A DNA stretch of 64,000 nucleotides from contig NZ_JANKZF010000005.1 in the NCBI RefSeq assembly GCF_027568515.1, positions 62,001 to 126,000 of the forward strand. Reading direction: 5' to 3'. This DNA is from Arthrobacter sp. HY1533. GTDB lineage: Bacteria; Actinomycetota; Actinomycetes; Actinomycetales; Micrococcaceae. Below, in pieces: positions 42,070 to 51,751 of this stretch; the first letter of the stretch is position 1, and every line of letters begins with the position of its first letter. Below the pieces are notes generated by a model that worked only from the letters and a program-made list of their open reading frames with translations, did not search any database and was not told where the DNA came from. Position numbers and translations under genes: made by a program.

Positions 42070-42836
42070 TGCCAACGCCGGAACTACTGACCGCCGAGCT
42101 GACCCTCACCGGCCGAATCACGACGGCGTCGAACGCCACATTTCTTGGCACCATCGGCGACGTGGTGGTCGTCTACAAGCCAATAGCCGGCGAAAGCCCG
42201 CTGTGGGACTTTCCCCAGGGCACGCTGGCCCACCGGGAAGTGGCCGCCTACCTGGTCTCCCAAGCACTCGGCTGGGACGTGGTGCCGCATACCTGGCTGC
42301 GCGATGGTCCGTTCGGTGAAGGAATGGTGCAGCTCTGGCAGGAGCAGGATCCTGCCCACGATGCCGTGGACCTGGTCGCGGCGGACACCGTGCCGGAGAC
42401 GGGCTGGAAACAGGTTTTGGAGGGACGGGATGAGAGCGGACGGATGGTCGCCCTCATTCACGAAGACTCGCCGGCACTGCGGCGTATGGCGTTGTTCGAC
42501 GTCATGGTCAATAACGCCGACCGCAAAGGCGACCACATCCTTGCCATGCCCGACGGACAACGCCACGGCGTGGACCACGGGCTCACCTTTCACCGCGACC
42601 ACAAGCTGCGCACAGTGCTGTGGGGATGGCAGGGAGATGACCTGACCTCCGACGAAGAGAACGGCATAGATCGTGTCAGCGAAGGACTGAACGGTGGGCT
42701 GGGCCGGGACCTGGCGGACTTGCTCAGTTCCGAAGAGATCGCCTCGCTCGCCGCGCGCTGCGCCCGGTTGCGATCAGCAGGGCAGTTCCCGGCCCCGAGC
42801 GGTGAGATGCCAGCGGTGCCCTGGCCGCTGTTCTAA
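42069..42836 (+). CDS. SCO1664 family protein (kinase-like fold)
   Basis: 255-residue protein of the SCO1664 family, related in fold to PI3/PI4-kinase-like and HipA-type kinases. The conserved parts are VVYKPIAGESPLWDFPQGTL near residue 35, FDVMVNNADRKGDHIL near 145 and DHGLTFHRD near 172. The start overlaps the DUF3090 stop. The substrate has not been identified. Third gene of the conserved cassette. Confidence 0.88.
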   Translation: MPTPELLTAELTLTGRITTASNATFLGTIGDVVVVYKPIAGESPLWDFPQGTLAHREVAAYLVSQALGWDVVPHTWLRDGPFGEGMVQLWQEQDPAHDAVDLVAADTVPETGWKQVLEGRDESGRMVALIHEDSPALRRMALFDVMVNNADRKGDHILAMPDGQRHGVDHGLTFHRDHKLRTVLWGWQGDDLTSDEENGIDRVSEGLNGGLGRDLADLLSSEEIASLAARCARLRSAGQFPAPSGEMPAVPWPLF

Positions 42837-42914
42837 GGGCAAGGTGGCTGCTGGCTCCGCAGCCTGTGTGAGTCCAGGCAGCCCTCTGCGCAAGACCTAT
42901 CGAAAGGAATACTT

Positions 42915-43400
42915 ATGACACTGCACCCTGGACTGGCCGCAGTCGCCAGTCTCATCGGCATGTGGAGGGGCGAAGGCGCCGGCCAGTACCCAACGATTGA
43001 CTCGTTCCAGTACACCGAAGAGTTGACGTTCACGGACGTGGGCAAGCCATTCCTGCACTACATACAGCGCACGTGGTCCCCGGCCGGAGCTCCCATGCAC
43101 ACCGAAACCGGGTACCTCCGGGTTGCCGAGGGTGCTGCCGTGGAGTTCGTGCTGGCGCAACCCACGGGCCAGACGGAATTGGCGGAAGGCGCGCTCATGG
43201 CCACTGTGGACGGATTCACCTGCACGCTCCAAGCACGAATGGTGAACTCGACCAGCGCCAAGCAGGTCGACGCAACCGAGCGGCGCCTCGAACTCGCGGG
43301 AGATGTCCTGACAACCAAATTCGCAATGGCCGCAGTGGGTCTCCAGATGACGCACCACCTGGCCTCGAAGCTTCACCGAAACACCCCCACGACTCGTTGA
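42915..43400 (+). CDS. Nitrobindin-type heme-binding protein (FABP-like)
   Basis: 161-residue beta-barrel protein of the nitrobindin/DUF1794 group, proposed to bind heme and isomerise peroxynitrite. The signature GMWRGEGAGQYP lies at 15-26 and the axial heme histidine is expected in QMTHHLASKL near residue 150. The ATG at 42915 has GAAAGGA upstream. It follows the phosphatase cassette where mshC might be expected. Confidence 0.88.
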   Translation: MTLHPGLAAVASLIGMWRGEGAGQYPTIDSFQYTEELTFTDVGKPFLHYIQRTWSPAGAPMHTETGYLRVAEGAAVEFVLAQPTGQTELAEGALMATVDGFTCTLQARMVNSTSAKQVDATERRLELAGDVLTTKFAMAAVGLQMTHHLASKLHRNTPTTR

Positions 43401-43449
43401 CGTTCAATGAAGCTGAGTCCCGACACGAGGGCGTTGCCATGATGCAGAA

Positions 43450-43480
43450 ACGCCCGGGATGCTTGAAGCATCCCGGGCGT
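43450..43480. terminator. Hairpin between nitrobindin and ychF genes
   Basis: ACGCCCGGGATGC and GCATCCCGGGCGT pair perfectly over 13 bp, with the TTGAA loop able to close further. It lies between convergent genes. Stem sequence and the preceding CAGAA are shared with the hairpin at 36352-36382. Confidence 0.85.
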
Positions 43481-43502
43481 CTCACAAAGCAGTCCAGCGG
43501 CA

Positions 43503-44588
43503 CTAGACGTTGAAACGGAACTCCACCACGTCGCCGTCGTGCATGACGTATTCCTTGCCTTCAATGCGGACCTTGCCCTTGGCCTTGGCATCGTGCATGG
43601 AACCGGCCTCAACCAGGTCCTCGAAGTGGACAACCTCGGCCTTGATGAAACCGCGCTGGAAGTCGGTGTGGATGACTCCGGCAGCCTGGGGGGCGGTGTC
43701 GCCCTGGTGGATGGTCCAGGCGCGGGTTTCCTTGGGACCTGCCGTGAGGTAGGTCTGCAGGCCCAGGGTGTGGAAGCCGACGCGTGCCAGCTGGTCCATG
43801 CCGGACTCGGACTGGCCGCTCATTTCCAGCATCTCGCGGGCTTCTTCCTCGTCCAGTTCAACGAGGTCGGCCTCAAGCTTGGCGTCAAGGAAGATGGCGT
43901 CGGCCGGTGCAACCAGCGCGCGCAGTTCTTCCTGACGCTCCGGGTTGCCCAGGACGGCGTCGTCCACGTTGAAAACGTAGATGAACGGCTTGGCCGTGAG
44001 CAGGCCCAGTTCCTTCAGGTGTTCCATCTCCAGCTTGTCGCTCTTGATGGAGGAGAAGATAGTGTCGCCGCGCTCGAGGACCTTCTGGGCGGCCAGGACG
44101 GCGTTGAGCTCTGCGGCTTCGCGCTGCTTGAGCTTGACGGCCTTTTCAAGGCGCGGGATGGCCTTTTCAACAGTCTGCATGTCGGCCAGGATCAGCTCGG
44201 TGTTGATGGTCTCCATGTCGGAGCTCGGGTCAACCTTGCCGTCAACGTGGACAACATCGGGGTCGTCAAACACGCGGATGACCTGGGCAATGGCCTCGGC
44301 CTCGCGGATGTTGGCCAGGAACTTGTTGCCCAGGCCTTCACCTTCCGAGGCGCCCTTGACGATGCCGGCAATGTCCACGAAGGACACAGTTGCCGGCAGG
44401 ATGCGCTGGGATCCGAAGATCTCGGCCAGCTTGGCCAGGCGGGGATCGGGCAGGCTGACGACGCCAACATTCGGCTCGATTGTTGCGAACGGGTAGTTCG
44501 CCGCGAGCACGTTGTTGCGCGTCAGTGCGTTGAAAAGGGTTGATTTGCCGACGTTGGGCAGTCCGACGATGCCAATAGTAAGAGCCAC
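43503..44588 (-). CDS. ychF: Redox-regulated ATPase YchF
   Basis: 361-residue Obg-like P-loop NTPase that prefers ATP and interacts with the ribosome. G1 is [14 protein letters not shown] at 8-21, G3 [16 protein letters not shown] near 65, G4-like motif VFNVDD near 200, and the C-terminal TGS domain ends [12 protein letters not shown]. The GTG at 44588 follows a TAGAAT box by eight bases. Housekeeping gene, convergent with the nitrobindin gene. Confidence 0.95.
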   Translation of the reverse strand: MALTIGIVGLPNVGKSTLFNALTRNNVLAANYPFATIEPNVGVVSLPDPRLAKLAEIFGSQRILPATVSFVDIAGIVKGASEGEGLGNKFLANIREAEAIAQVIRVFDDPDVVHVDGKVDPSSDMETINTELILADMQTVEKAIPRLEKAVKLKQREAAELNAVLAAQKVLERGDTIFSSIKSDKLEMEHLKELGLLTAKPFIYVFNVDDAVLGNPERQEELRALVAPADAIFLDAKLEADLVELDEEEAREMLEMSGQSESGMDQLARVGFHTLGLQTYLTAGPKETRAWTIHQGDTAPQAAGVIHTDFQRGFIKAEVVHFEDLVEAGSMHDAKAKGKVRIEGKEYVMHDGDVVEFRFNV

Positions 44589-44596
44589 GGTAAGTG

Positions 44597-44602
44597 ATTC
44601 TA
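44597..44602 (-). promoter_or_regulatory. -10 element of ychF
   Basis: On the minus strand TAGAAT ends eight bases before the GTG start, leaving no room for a ribosome site, so a leaderless or near-leaderless mRNA is likely. Confidence 0.5.
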
Positions 44603-44696
44603 CCGGCAGGGCCCCAATTTCGCCTTGTTCGCAGCCAGAGCAGGGCCGCCGGGCCTCGCTGCCTACTTTGTCAGTGCCCCGTGCGAAGGTGGATCC

Positions 44697-45881
44697 ATGA
44701 CTGGAATTGGGTGGCTTGTAGCCGTTTTGATGTTGTTGGCAGGCGTCCTGCTGGGTGCCGCGGCCGTGGCGTGGGCCCTGTTGCGCCGCCTGCGTGCGGC
44801 CAATGAGGAGGCCGACGCCGCCCATGAGCGGGCCTCTGCCCTGAATGCGAACCTCGCCGCGGCCGACGCCGAGCGCCGACTGCTCGCGACACAGAACCAC
44901 GCCCTCTCGGCACAGCAGGGCTCGGACTCCAGTGTCCTGCAGGCCCTGGGCCCCGTGTCGGAGAAGCTCAATGCCGTGCAGCGCCAGGTGACCCTGTTGG
45001 AGCGCGACCGGGTGGAGCAGTATGGCCAGCTCGCCGAGCAGCTGCGCGATGCCAAGGACGCCGATGCCAAGCTGCTGGCCACCACGTCGTCGCTCGCCTC
45101 GGCGCTGCGCTCCAACAGTGCCCGCGGCAAGTGGGGCGAGGTCCAGCTGCGGCGCGTCGTTGAGGCGGCCGGCATGCTGGCACACGTGGACTTCTCGGAG
45201 CAGGTCCACACCACAACGGACGACGGCGTCCACCGCCCCGACATGGTGGTCCGCCTCCCCGGCGGCAAGGAGCTGGTGCTTGATGCCAAGGTCCCGCTGA
45301 CCTCGTTCCTGAACGCCCACGAGTCCGCAGGGTCCGAAGGCGGGGTTGAGGCCCAGCAGCACATGCTCCGCCATGCCAAGGCGGTCCGGGCCCACATTGA
45401 TGCCCTGGGCAGCAAGAAGTACTGGACCTCGGCTAAGAACTCCCCCGAACTTGTCATTTGCTTTGTCCCCGTGGAATCCATCCTGTCCTCGGCCCTGACG
45501 GCCGATCCGGAGCTGCTGGACTACGCCATGGCCCGGAACGTGGTGCTGGCCTCCCCCATCTCCCTGCTTGCCATCCTGAAGTCCGTGGCCTTCAGCTGGC
45601 GCCAGGATGTGCTGACGGAGAGCGCCAAGGAGCTCTTCGAGCTCTCGGCCCAGCTGTACACGCGGCTGGGGACCATGGGCGAGGCCGTCTCGGCCGTCGG
45701 TGTGTCACTGAAGACCAGCGTGGACCGCTACAACAAGCTGGTGGGCACGCTGGAGGCCAGGGTCCTGCCCACTGCCCGCAAGCTCAACGCCCTGGACCCG
45801 AAGACCCTTGAGTCCCCCGCCCAGGTCGAGGCCACGCCGCGCATGCTCACGGCCCCGGAGTTTGAGGAACGCGCCAGCTGA
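44697..45881 (+). CDS. rmuC: DNA recombination protein RmuC
   Basis: 394-residue RmuC-family protein thought to limit DNA inversions; the family has a nuclease-like fold. One N-terminal helix (about 3-25) is followed by a coiled coil (about 28-130) and the conserved domain with GKWGEVQLRRVVEAAGML and GKELVLDAKVPLTSFL. The ATG at 44697 lies behind GGTGGA. Divergent from ychF, convergent with ispH. Confidence 0.93.
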   Translation: MTGIGWLVAVLMLLAGVLLGAAAVAWALLRRLRAANEEADAAHERASALNANLAAADAERRLLATQNHALSAQQGSDSSVLQALGPVSEKLNAVQRQVTLLERDRVEQYGQLAEQLRDAKDADAKLLATTSSLASALRSNSARGKWGEVQLRRVVEAAGMLAHVDFSEQVHTTTDDGVHRPDMVVRLPGGKELVLDAKVPLTSFLNAHESAGSEGGVEAQQHMLRHAKAVRAHIDALGSKKYWTSAKNSPELVICFVPVESILSSALTADPELLDYAMARNVVLASPISLLAILKSVAFSWRQDVLTESAKELFELSAQLYTRLGTMGEAVSAVGVSLKTSVDRYNKLVGTLEARVLPTARKLNALDPKTLESPAQVEATPRMLTAPEFEERAS

Positions 45882-45910
45882 GCGCCATCGCAGCCCGAGT
45901 ATGAGAAGAG

Positions 45911-45935
45911 CCTGCCCGCCACAATGGCGGGCAGG
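45911..45935. terminator. Hairpin between rmuC and ispH
   Basis: CCTGCCCGCC and GGCGGGCAGG form a 10-bp perfect stem with loop ACAAT between two converging genes. Neither side has a full T-tract. Confidence 0.8.
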
Positions 45936-45939
45936 GGGG

Positions 45940-47043
45940 TCAAATTGTAAAAGGGTGATAGTTGGCGGGGGGGGTGGCGGGGCCGCCGAGCGCGCTGGAG
46001 CTGTCGCCCGCGGCCTTCATGGTGGCGCGGAGTTCCTTGGGCAGTGAGAACAGGATGTCCTCCTGCGCCGTCACAACTTCCTCAACGTCGCCGTAGCCGT
46101 ACTCGGCCAGCAGCCCCAGCACGTCCTGGACCAGGATCTCGGGGACGGAGGCACCGCTGGTCACGCCAACCGTGGCCACGCCCTCAAACCAAGTCTCGTC
46201 AATCTCGTTGGCAAAGTCCACGCGGTACGAGGCCTTGGCACCGTACTCCAGGGCAACCTCCACGAGCCGGACGGAGTTTGAGGAGTTGGCCGAGCCAACC
46301 ACAATGACCAGCTCAGCCTGCGGGGCGATCTTCTTGATGGCCACCTGGCGGTTGGTGGTCGCGTAGCAAATGTCGTCGCTGGGCGGATCCTGGAGCTTCG
46401 GGAAGCGCTCCTTCAAGATGTTGACGATCTCCATGGCCTCATCCACCGAAAGCGTGGTCTGGGACAGCCAGATCAAGTTGTCCGGGTCCTCGACCTGGAC
46501 GGTGCGGGCCTCGGCCGGGTTGTTCACAATGGTGGTGCTGTCGGGGGCCTCGCCGTAGGTCCCCTCGACTTCCTCGTGCCCCTCATGGCCGATCAGCAGA
46601 ATGTGGTTCTTGGCCTTGGCGAAGCGGACGGCTTCCTTGTGGACCTTGGTCACCAGCGGGCAGGTGGCGTCAATGGTGCGCAGCCCACGGTCCTCGGCCG
46701 ACTGCACCACGGCGGGTGAGACGCCGTGGGCGGAAAACACCACCAGCTCACCCTCGGGGACTTCCTCGTTTTCCTCCACGAAGATGGCGCCCTTTTCCTC
46801 CAGCGAGGAAACCACATGGACGTTGTGGACAATCTGCTTGCGCACGTAGACGGGCGCTCCGTGGTGTTCCAGGGCCTTTTCGACGGCGATGACCGCCCGG
46901 TCAACACCGGCGCAGTAGCCGCGCGGCGCGGCCAGCAGGACCCGCTTGGTGCCCGTCACGGGAGCGGCGGCAGCGACCTCTTCGGGCGACCTGCGACGAC
47001 GCGGAACGACGGGCATGGACAGGGAAACGGCAGAGGCACTCAT
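45940..47043 (-). CDS. ispH: 4-hydroxy-3-methylbut-2-enyl diphosphate reductase IspH
   Basis: 367-residue Fe-S enzyme of the last MEP-pathway step, producing IPP and DMAPP. Cluster cysteines are in [12 protein letters not shown] near residue 43, [14 protein letters not shown] near 130 and [11 protein letters not shown] near 225. The substrate motif [14 protein letters not shown] follows. N- and C-terminal extensions are common in actinobacteria. The ATG lies six bases after a TAAGAT box, hence leaderless. Confidence 0.95.
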   Translation of the reverse strand: MSASAVSLSMPVVPRRRRSPEEVAAAAPVTGTKRVLLAAPRGYCAGVDRAVIAVEKALEHHGAPVYVRKQIVHNVHVVSSLEEKGAIFVEENEEVPEGELVVFSAHGVSPAVVQSAEDRGLRTIDATCPLVTKVHKEAVRFAKAKNHILLIGHEGHEEVEGTYGEAPDSTTIVNNPAEARTVQVEDPDNLIWLSQTTLSVDEAMEIVNILKERFPKLQDPPSDDICYATTNRQVAIKKIAPQAELVIVVGSANSSNSVRLVEVALEYGAKASYRVDFANEIDETWFEGVATVGVTSGASVPEILVQDVLGLLAEYGYGDVEEVVTAQEDILFSLPKELRATMKAAGDSSSALGGPATPPANYHPFTI

Positions 47044-47049
47044 GCCCCC

Positions 47050-47055
47050 ATCTTA
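47050..47055 (-). promoter_or_regulatory. -10 element of leaderless ispH
   Basis: On the minus strand TAAGAT ends six bases before the ispH ATG at 47043. The box overlaps the last codons of the neighbouring upstream gene. Confidence 0.5.
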
Positions 47056-47886
47056 CGTGGTGCGCCTGCGGCCCAGCATGAGAGCTGCGACACCAGCGGC
47101 CGCCGTTGCCGCGGCAATCACAAATGTGGCGGTGATGCCTCCCTGCCAGCTGTTCCGGGCCAGCGCCCCGAGCTGCACGCCAACCTGCTTGGCCGCCTCC
47201 GGCCCCACGGCCAGGTTGGCGAGGACCGATTCAACCATCCCTGAGCCCAGCAGCCAGACGAGCGCCACCACGGCCAATCCGGCGCCTGCCAGGAGCAGCG
47301 CCAGTGCCCGGCGCGGTGCCACAAACACACCCAGCACCAGAAGCACGACGGCGGCAAGCGCCAACCAGACGCCCCAGGCTCCCAGCGTGGTGGCGATGGG
47401 CAGGATGCGGGCCACGTTGGGCTGCTCCATGTTCACCAACACGTCCGCCGGGGTAGGCAGCTTCACACCCAAATCAGCGCCCACCTTCGCGCCGACGAGC
47501 GCCATGAGCGGGGCGATGTCCAGCAGCAGGTCCCCCTGGATGTCCGGGTTGCCGGCAGCCTCGAAGGTCAGCTTGTGGCTGCGCTCCAGGGTTTGCGTCC
47601 AGGCCGCCTCGTATCCGGGATCACTGTATATCCCCCGCGCGGCCGATCCGATGACTGCCGCCGCCAGGTTCTCCAGCTGGGGAGGCAGGTCAAGGGTCGC
47701 CGTTGCCTGCGATGCCGCCAGCGCCGAAAGCCCCTCCTGAAACTCCTTGTTGCTGCCCAGCGGCCCGGCCAGCTGGGCGAAACCGGCACCGTCAACCACG
47801 TTGCGCTGCAGCCACATGGAGGGCCCGGCCACCGCAGCAAGAAGAAGGGCAGCGACAATGAGAACGGCGGATCCGGCGGTGCGCAT
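47053..47886 (-). CDS. Hypothetical membrane protein with large outer loop
   Basis: 277-residue protein from the ATG at 47886 (a TTG three bases earlier is also in frame). One N-terminal helix (about 4-25), a predicted exterior domain of about 130 residues, then three helices (about 168-190, 196-218, 243-265) and a basic end. No family is recognised by sight; the layout resembles actinobacterial membrane proteins of unknown role. It ends nine bases before the ispH start on the same strand and may be co-transcribed. Confidence 0.75.
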   Translation of the reverse strand: MRTAGSAVLIVAALLLAAVAGPSMWLQRNVVDGAGFAQLAGPLGSNKEFQEGLSALAASQATATLDLPPQLENLAAAVIGSAARGIYSDPGYEAAWTQTLERSHKLTFEAAGNPDIQGDLLLDIAPLMALVGAKVGADLGVKLPTPADVLVNMEQPNVARILPIATTLGAWGVWLALAAVVLLVLGVFVAPRRALALLLAGAGLAVVALVWLLGSGMVESVLANLAVGPEAAKQVGVQLGALARNSWQGGITATFVIAAATAAAGVAALMLGRRRTT

Positions 47887-48049
47887 CAAAAAACCCCAAA
47901 ATTGTTGGCAACAAGCAGTGATTTTTCACCCTATCCCATGGCTGTGGACAGCGGGTGCGGCTGTGTCAGTGCATAAAGATAGAGTGGGTTGGCAGCAGGC
48001 ACCGGCAAACAGGCACCAAGTCACCAAGGCACAAGGACGGCGAATCAGC

Positions 48050-49315
48050 ATGGCGGAAACCCCGGAACGGAAGGTCCTTGCACCCACAGCAGCAGAGACC
48101 TCCCCGGACAACCCGTGGCCGCTGCAACTGCTCAGCCAGAAGCTGAAGGCGCACATTGAAAAGGCCCCGCCGGCCTGGGTTGAGGCCCAGGTCATCGAGC
48201 TGAACAAGCGGGCAAACGTCAGCTACCTGACCCTGCGCGACATCGACGCCGAAGTGTCCCTGAGCGTCACGGTGTGGGGTTCGGTGCTGGGCCGCCTCGA
48301 GGCGCCGCTGGAACGCGGATCCCGGGTGGTGGCGCAGCTCAAGCCGGACTTCTGGCTCAAGACCGGCCGGCTCTCCATGCAGGGACAGGACATCCGGCCC
48401 GTGGGCCTGGGTGATCTCCTGGCCCGCATCGAAGCACTCCGCCAGGCCCTGGCAGCCGAGGGCCTGTTCGATCCGCGCCGCAAGAAACGCCTGCCCCTGC
48501 TGCCCCACAGGATCGGACTCATTACCGGCCGCAACTCCGATGCCATGAAGGACGTCATGCGCAACGCCGCGCTGCGCTGGCCCGCCGTCGAGTTTGAGGT
48601 GCGGGAGGTGCCCGTGCAGGGCGTCAACGCCGTCAGTGGCGTCATTGGGGCCCTGGCCGAGCTGGACGAGGACCCCCGGGTTGACGTCATTGTCATTGCC
48701 CGCGGCGGCGGTTCACTCGAAGACCTTTTGCCCTTCAGCCACGAACAGCTGGTGCGTGCCGTGGCGGCGGCCCAGACCCCCGTGGTCAGCGCCATTGGCC
48801 ATGAGGCCGACCGGCCCCTGCTCGACGAGGTGGCCGACCTCCGCGCGTCCACCCCCACCGACGCCGCCAAGCGGATCGTGCCGGACGTGGGCGAGGAGCT
48901 GCGCCGCGTGGAACAGGCCCGCACCCAGCTCAACCGCCGGATCGAGGACATGCTGGGCCGGGAGTCCGAGCGGCTGGCCCACCTGCGCACCCGGCCGGTG
49001 CTGGCCAACCCGGGCGTCATGATCTCTTCCCGGGCCGACGCCGTCGCGGCCTTGGGCGCGCGCGCCATGACCGCTGTGTCCACGCAGCTGCGCCGGCACG
49101 GCGACCAGCTCGAACACCTGCGCGCCCAGGTGCGTGCACTTTCACCGCAGAAGACCCTGGACCGCGGCTACGCCGTGGTGCAGCTGGAAAACCGGGAGAT
49201 TGTCCGGGACCCGGCCCAGGCGCCGGACGGCACACAACTGTTGATCAGGGTCGCGGAGGGTGGCTTCACGGCCACCTCGAACGTCCCGGCAGCAACCCAA
49301 ATCCACCCAGAATAA
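48050..49315 (+). CDS. xseA: Exodeoxyribonuclease VII large subunit
   Basis: 421-residue subunit of the single-strand exonuclease VII. An N-terminal OB-fold (WVEAQVIELNKRANVSYLTL) leads to the catalytic domain with GLITGRNSDAMKDV, VIVIARGGGSLEDL and PVVSAIGHEADRPLLDEVAD, then a coiled-coil region and the end TLDRGYAVVQ. The ATG at 48050 has AAGGA 12 bases upstream. Followed after 17 bases by xseB. Confidence 0.95.
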   Translation: MAETPERKVLAPTAAETSPDNPWPLQLLSQKLKAHIEKAPPAWVEAQVIELNKRANVSYLTLRDIDAEVSLSVTVWGSVLGRLEAPLERGSRVVAQLKPDFWLKTGRLSMQGQDIRPVGLGDLLARIEALRQALAAEGLFDPRRKKRLPLLPHRIGLITGRNSDAMKDVMRNAALRWPAVEFEVREVPVQGVNAVSGVIGALAELDEDPRVDVIVIARGGGSLEDLLPFSHEQLVRAVAAAQTPVVSAIGHEADRPLLDEVADLRASTPTDAAKRIVPDVGEELRRVEQARTQLNRRIEDMLGRESERLAHLRTRPVLANPGVMISSRADAVAALGARAMTAVSTQLRRHGDQLEHLRAQVRALSPQKTLDRGYAVVQLENREIVRDPAQAPDGTQLLIRVAEGGFTATSNVPAATQIHPE

Positions 49316-49332
49316 GCAGACAAGGACCAAGC

Positions 49333-49584
49333 ATGAGCTCCGCACAGAAATCCAGCCCCAACGCCGACATTGCGGCCCTCAGCTACGAGCAGGCCCGTGA
49401 ACAGCTCATGGGCGTGGTCAACCAGCTGGAAGCGGGAAGCTCCAGCCTCGAGGACTCGCTGGCGCTGTGGGAGCGCGGCGAGGCCCTGGCCAAGCGCTGC
49501 GAGGAATGGCTCGAGGGCGCCAAGGCCCGCCTTGAGGCCGCCCGTGCCGACAAGGCCGAGGGCGCCAAGTCCGACGGCGAATAG
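49333..49584 (+). CDS. xseB: Exodeoxyribonuclease VII small subunit
   Basis: 83-residue helical hairpin protein that coats the XseA coiled coil. The family pattern is clear in SYEQAREQLMGVVNQLEAG and LEDSLALWERGEALAKRCEE. It has the usual size plus a Lys/Ala-rich tail. ATG 17 bases after xseA; both are needed for active exonuclease VII. Confidence 0.95.
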   Translation: MSSAQKSSPNADIAALSYEQAREQLMGVVNQLEAGSSSLEDSLALWERGEALAKRCEEWLEGAKARLEAARADKAEGAKSDGE

Positions 49585-49596
49585 CACCGCCTGCCG

Positions 49597-50451
49597 TTAG
49601 GCGTCCTTGAGCCGGGTCCGTTCGTGGGCCAGGTCGAAGTCGCCCGTGGGCCACTTCAGGTCCAGGCCCTGCAAGGCGTTGATGAGGATTTCCTGCACGG
49701 CCAGGCGCGCGTACCACTTCTTGTCCGCGGGGACCACGTGCCATGGGGCGTGGGGCGTGCTGGTCTTGTCAAAGACCTTTTGGTAGGCATCCATGTACGC
49801 GGGCCAGTGCTGGCGCTCGTCCAGGTCCGAGGGGTTGTATTTCCAGTACTTTGTGGGGTCGTGCAGGCGGGCGGTGAGCCGCTCCAGTTGTTGCTCTGGG
49901 CTGATGTTCAGCATGACTTTCACAACGGTGGTTCCTGCCTCGGCCAGTTCCGTCTCGAAGGCGTTGATGGCGTCATAGCGTCGTTCAATCTCGGCTTCGT
50001 CGGCCCAGCCGTGGACGCGGTGGATCAGCACGTCCTCGTAGTGTGAACGGTCAAACACCCCGAGCATGCCGTGCCCCGGGGTGGCCGGGCGGATGCGCCA
50101 CAGGAAGTCGTGGGCCTTTTCCTCATCCGTGGGTGCCTTGAACGAGGTCAGCTTGACGCCCTGCGGGTCCACCGCGCCAACCACCTTGCCAACGATTCCG
50201 CCCTTGCCGGCCGTGTCCATGGCCTGCAGGATCAGCAGCACCGAACGCTTGCCGTCAAAGCGGCTTTCGGCAAACAGTTGTTCCTGCAGCTCCGAGAGCA
50301 CGGTTGCGCGCTCCGCCAGGGCAGCAGCCCCCTGGGCCTTCTTCCCGTCGAATCCCGGGGAGGCGTCGCATGGCTGTGCAGCCAGGGAAAAACCGGCACC
50401 AACGCGCAGCAGCTCGGCCGGTTGCTCGGTGAATCCAGGGGGCAGTGTCAT
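49597..50451 (-). CDS. Polyphosphate kinase 2 family protein
   Basis: 284-residue PPK2-type enzyme transferring phosphate between polyphosphate and nucleotides. Walker A-like QAMDTAGKGG near residue 80, a lid region with WRIRPATPGHGM and Walker B-like VFDRSHYEDVL near 133. Size matches the class using polyphosphate to phosphorylate nucleoside mono- or diphosphates; the class cannot be fixed by eye. Convergent with xseB, and 15 bases downstream of the aminotransferase gene, so probably co-transcribed with it. Confidence 0.9.
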   Translation of the reverse strand: MTLPPGFTEQPAELLRVGAGFSLAAQPCDASPGFDGKKAQGAAALAERATVLSELQEQLFAESRFDGKRSVLLILQAMDTAGKGGIVGKVVGAVDPQGVKLTSFKAPTDEEKAHDFLWRIRPATPGHGMLGVFDRSHYEDVLIHRVHGWADEAEIERRYDAINAFETELAEAGTTVVKVMLNISPEQQLERLTARLHDPTKYWKYNPSDLDERQHWPAYMDAYQKVFDKTSTPHAPWHVVPADKKWYARLAVQEILINALQGLDLKWPTGDFDLAHERTRLKDA

Positions 50452-50466
50452 GGTGGTGGGCCTTTC

Positions 50467-51684
50467 CTAGGGTTTGTAGGTGCTCAGGAACTCCGCAATC
50501 CTGCCAAGGGCCTCTTCCAGGTCCTTGACGTTGGGCAGTGTGACGAGGCGGAAGTGGTCGGGGCGGATCCAGTTGAAGGCGGTGCCGTGGGAAACAAGGA
50601 TCTTTTGTGATTCCAGCAAATCCAGTGCGAATTTCTCGTCGCTCTTGATGGGGTACACCTCGGGGTCAAGCTTCGGGAACAGGTACAGCGCGCCCTTGGC
50701 CTGGTTGACGGAGACACCGGGAATCTCGTTGAGCAGGCGGTAGGCAATGTCCCGCTGCTCCTTGAGCCGGCCGCCGGGCAGGATGAGGTCCTCGATGCTC
50801 TGGTGCCCGCCAAGGGCCGTCTGGATGGCGTGCTGGCCTGGGACGTTGGCGCACATGCGCATGTTGGCCAGCAGGTTGATGCCCTCGAGGTAGTCCGCTG
50901 CCTGCGACTTGGGTCCGGAAATGGCCAGCCAGCCCGAGCGGTAGCCGCAGATCCGGTATGCCTTGGACAGGCCGCTGAACGTCATGCACAGCACATCGTC
51001 GCCAGTGATCGTGGCGGTGTTGATGTGCTCGGCCCCGTCGTAGAGGATCTTCTCGTAGATCTCATCGGAGAAGACCACCAGGTTGTGCTTGCGGGCCAGG
51101 TCCACCATGGCCTGGACAATGTGCCTCGGGTAGACGGCGCCGGTGGGGTTGTTCGGGTTGATGATGACCAGGCCCTTGGTGCGGGGCGTGATCTTTGATT
51201 CCAGGTCTTCCAGGTCGGGCCACCACTCGTTGTCCTCGTCGCACAGGTAGTGCACGGGGCGTCCGCCGGCCAGGCTGACGGAGGCCGTCCACAGCGGGTA
51301 GTCGGGGGTGGGGACCAAAACCTCGTCGCCGTTGTTGAGCAGTGCCATCAGGGACAGGGTGATGAGCTCGCTGACCCCGTTGCCGAGGTAGACGTCGTCG
51401 ACGTGGATGTTGTGGATGCCGCGCGTTTGGTAGTACTGGACAACGGCGGTGCGGGCGGAGAAGATGCCGCGGGAGTCGCTGTAGCCCTGGGCGTGGGGCA
51501 GGTGGCGGATCATGTCAACCAGGATGGCGTCCGGCGCCTCGAAGCCGAAGGGGGCCGGGTTTCCGATGTTCAGCTTCAGGATCCGGTGGCCCTCCGCCTC
51601 CAACTGCTGGGCCCGTTCCAGCACGGGGCCGCGGATGTCGTAGAGGACGTTGTGGAGCTTGGTTGACTGTGTGAATTCTGCCAT
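50467..51684 (-). CDS. alaA: Alanine-type aminotransferase (AlaA-like)
   Basis: 405-residue PLP enzyme close in pattern to AlaA glutamate-pyruvate aminotransferases. Start MAEFTQSTKLHNVLYDIRGP, substrate loop LKLNIGNPAPFGFEAP, NPNNPTGAV near residue 175, SDEIYEKILYDG near 205 and the PLP Lys in MTFSGLSKAYRICGYRSGW near 238. A poor -10-like AATATT lies six bases before the ATG. Probable two-gene unit with the PPK2 gene. Confidence 0.9.
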   Translation of the reverse strand: MAEFTQSTKLHNVLYDIRGPVLERAQQLEAEGHRILKLNIGNPAPFGFEAPDAILVDMIRHLPHAQGYSDSRGIFSARTAVVQYYQTRGIHNIHVDDVYLGNGVSELITLSLMALLNNGDEVLVPTPDYPLWTASVSLAGGRPVHYLCDEDNEWWPDLEDLESKITPRTKGLVIINPNNPTGAVYPRHIVQAMVDLARKHNLVVFSDEIYEKILYDGAEHINTATITGDDVLCMTFSGLSKAYRICGYRSGWLAISGPKSQAADYLEGINLLANMRMCANVPGQHAIQTALGGHQSIEDLILPGGRLKEQRDIAYRLLNEIPGVSVNQAKGALYLFPKLDPEVYPIKSDEKFALDLLESQKILVSHGTAFNWIRPDHFRLVTLPNVKDLEEALGRIAEFLSTYKP

Positions 51685-51751
51685 TTACCCAATATTGCAC
51701 ACGGGGGGCCGCTAATCAGGGCGCAACGGCCAAGTTGGCGCAGTCCAATGC

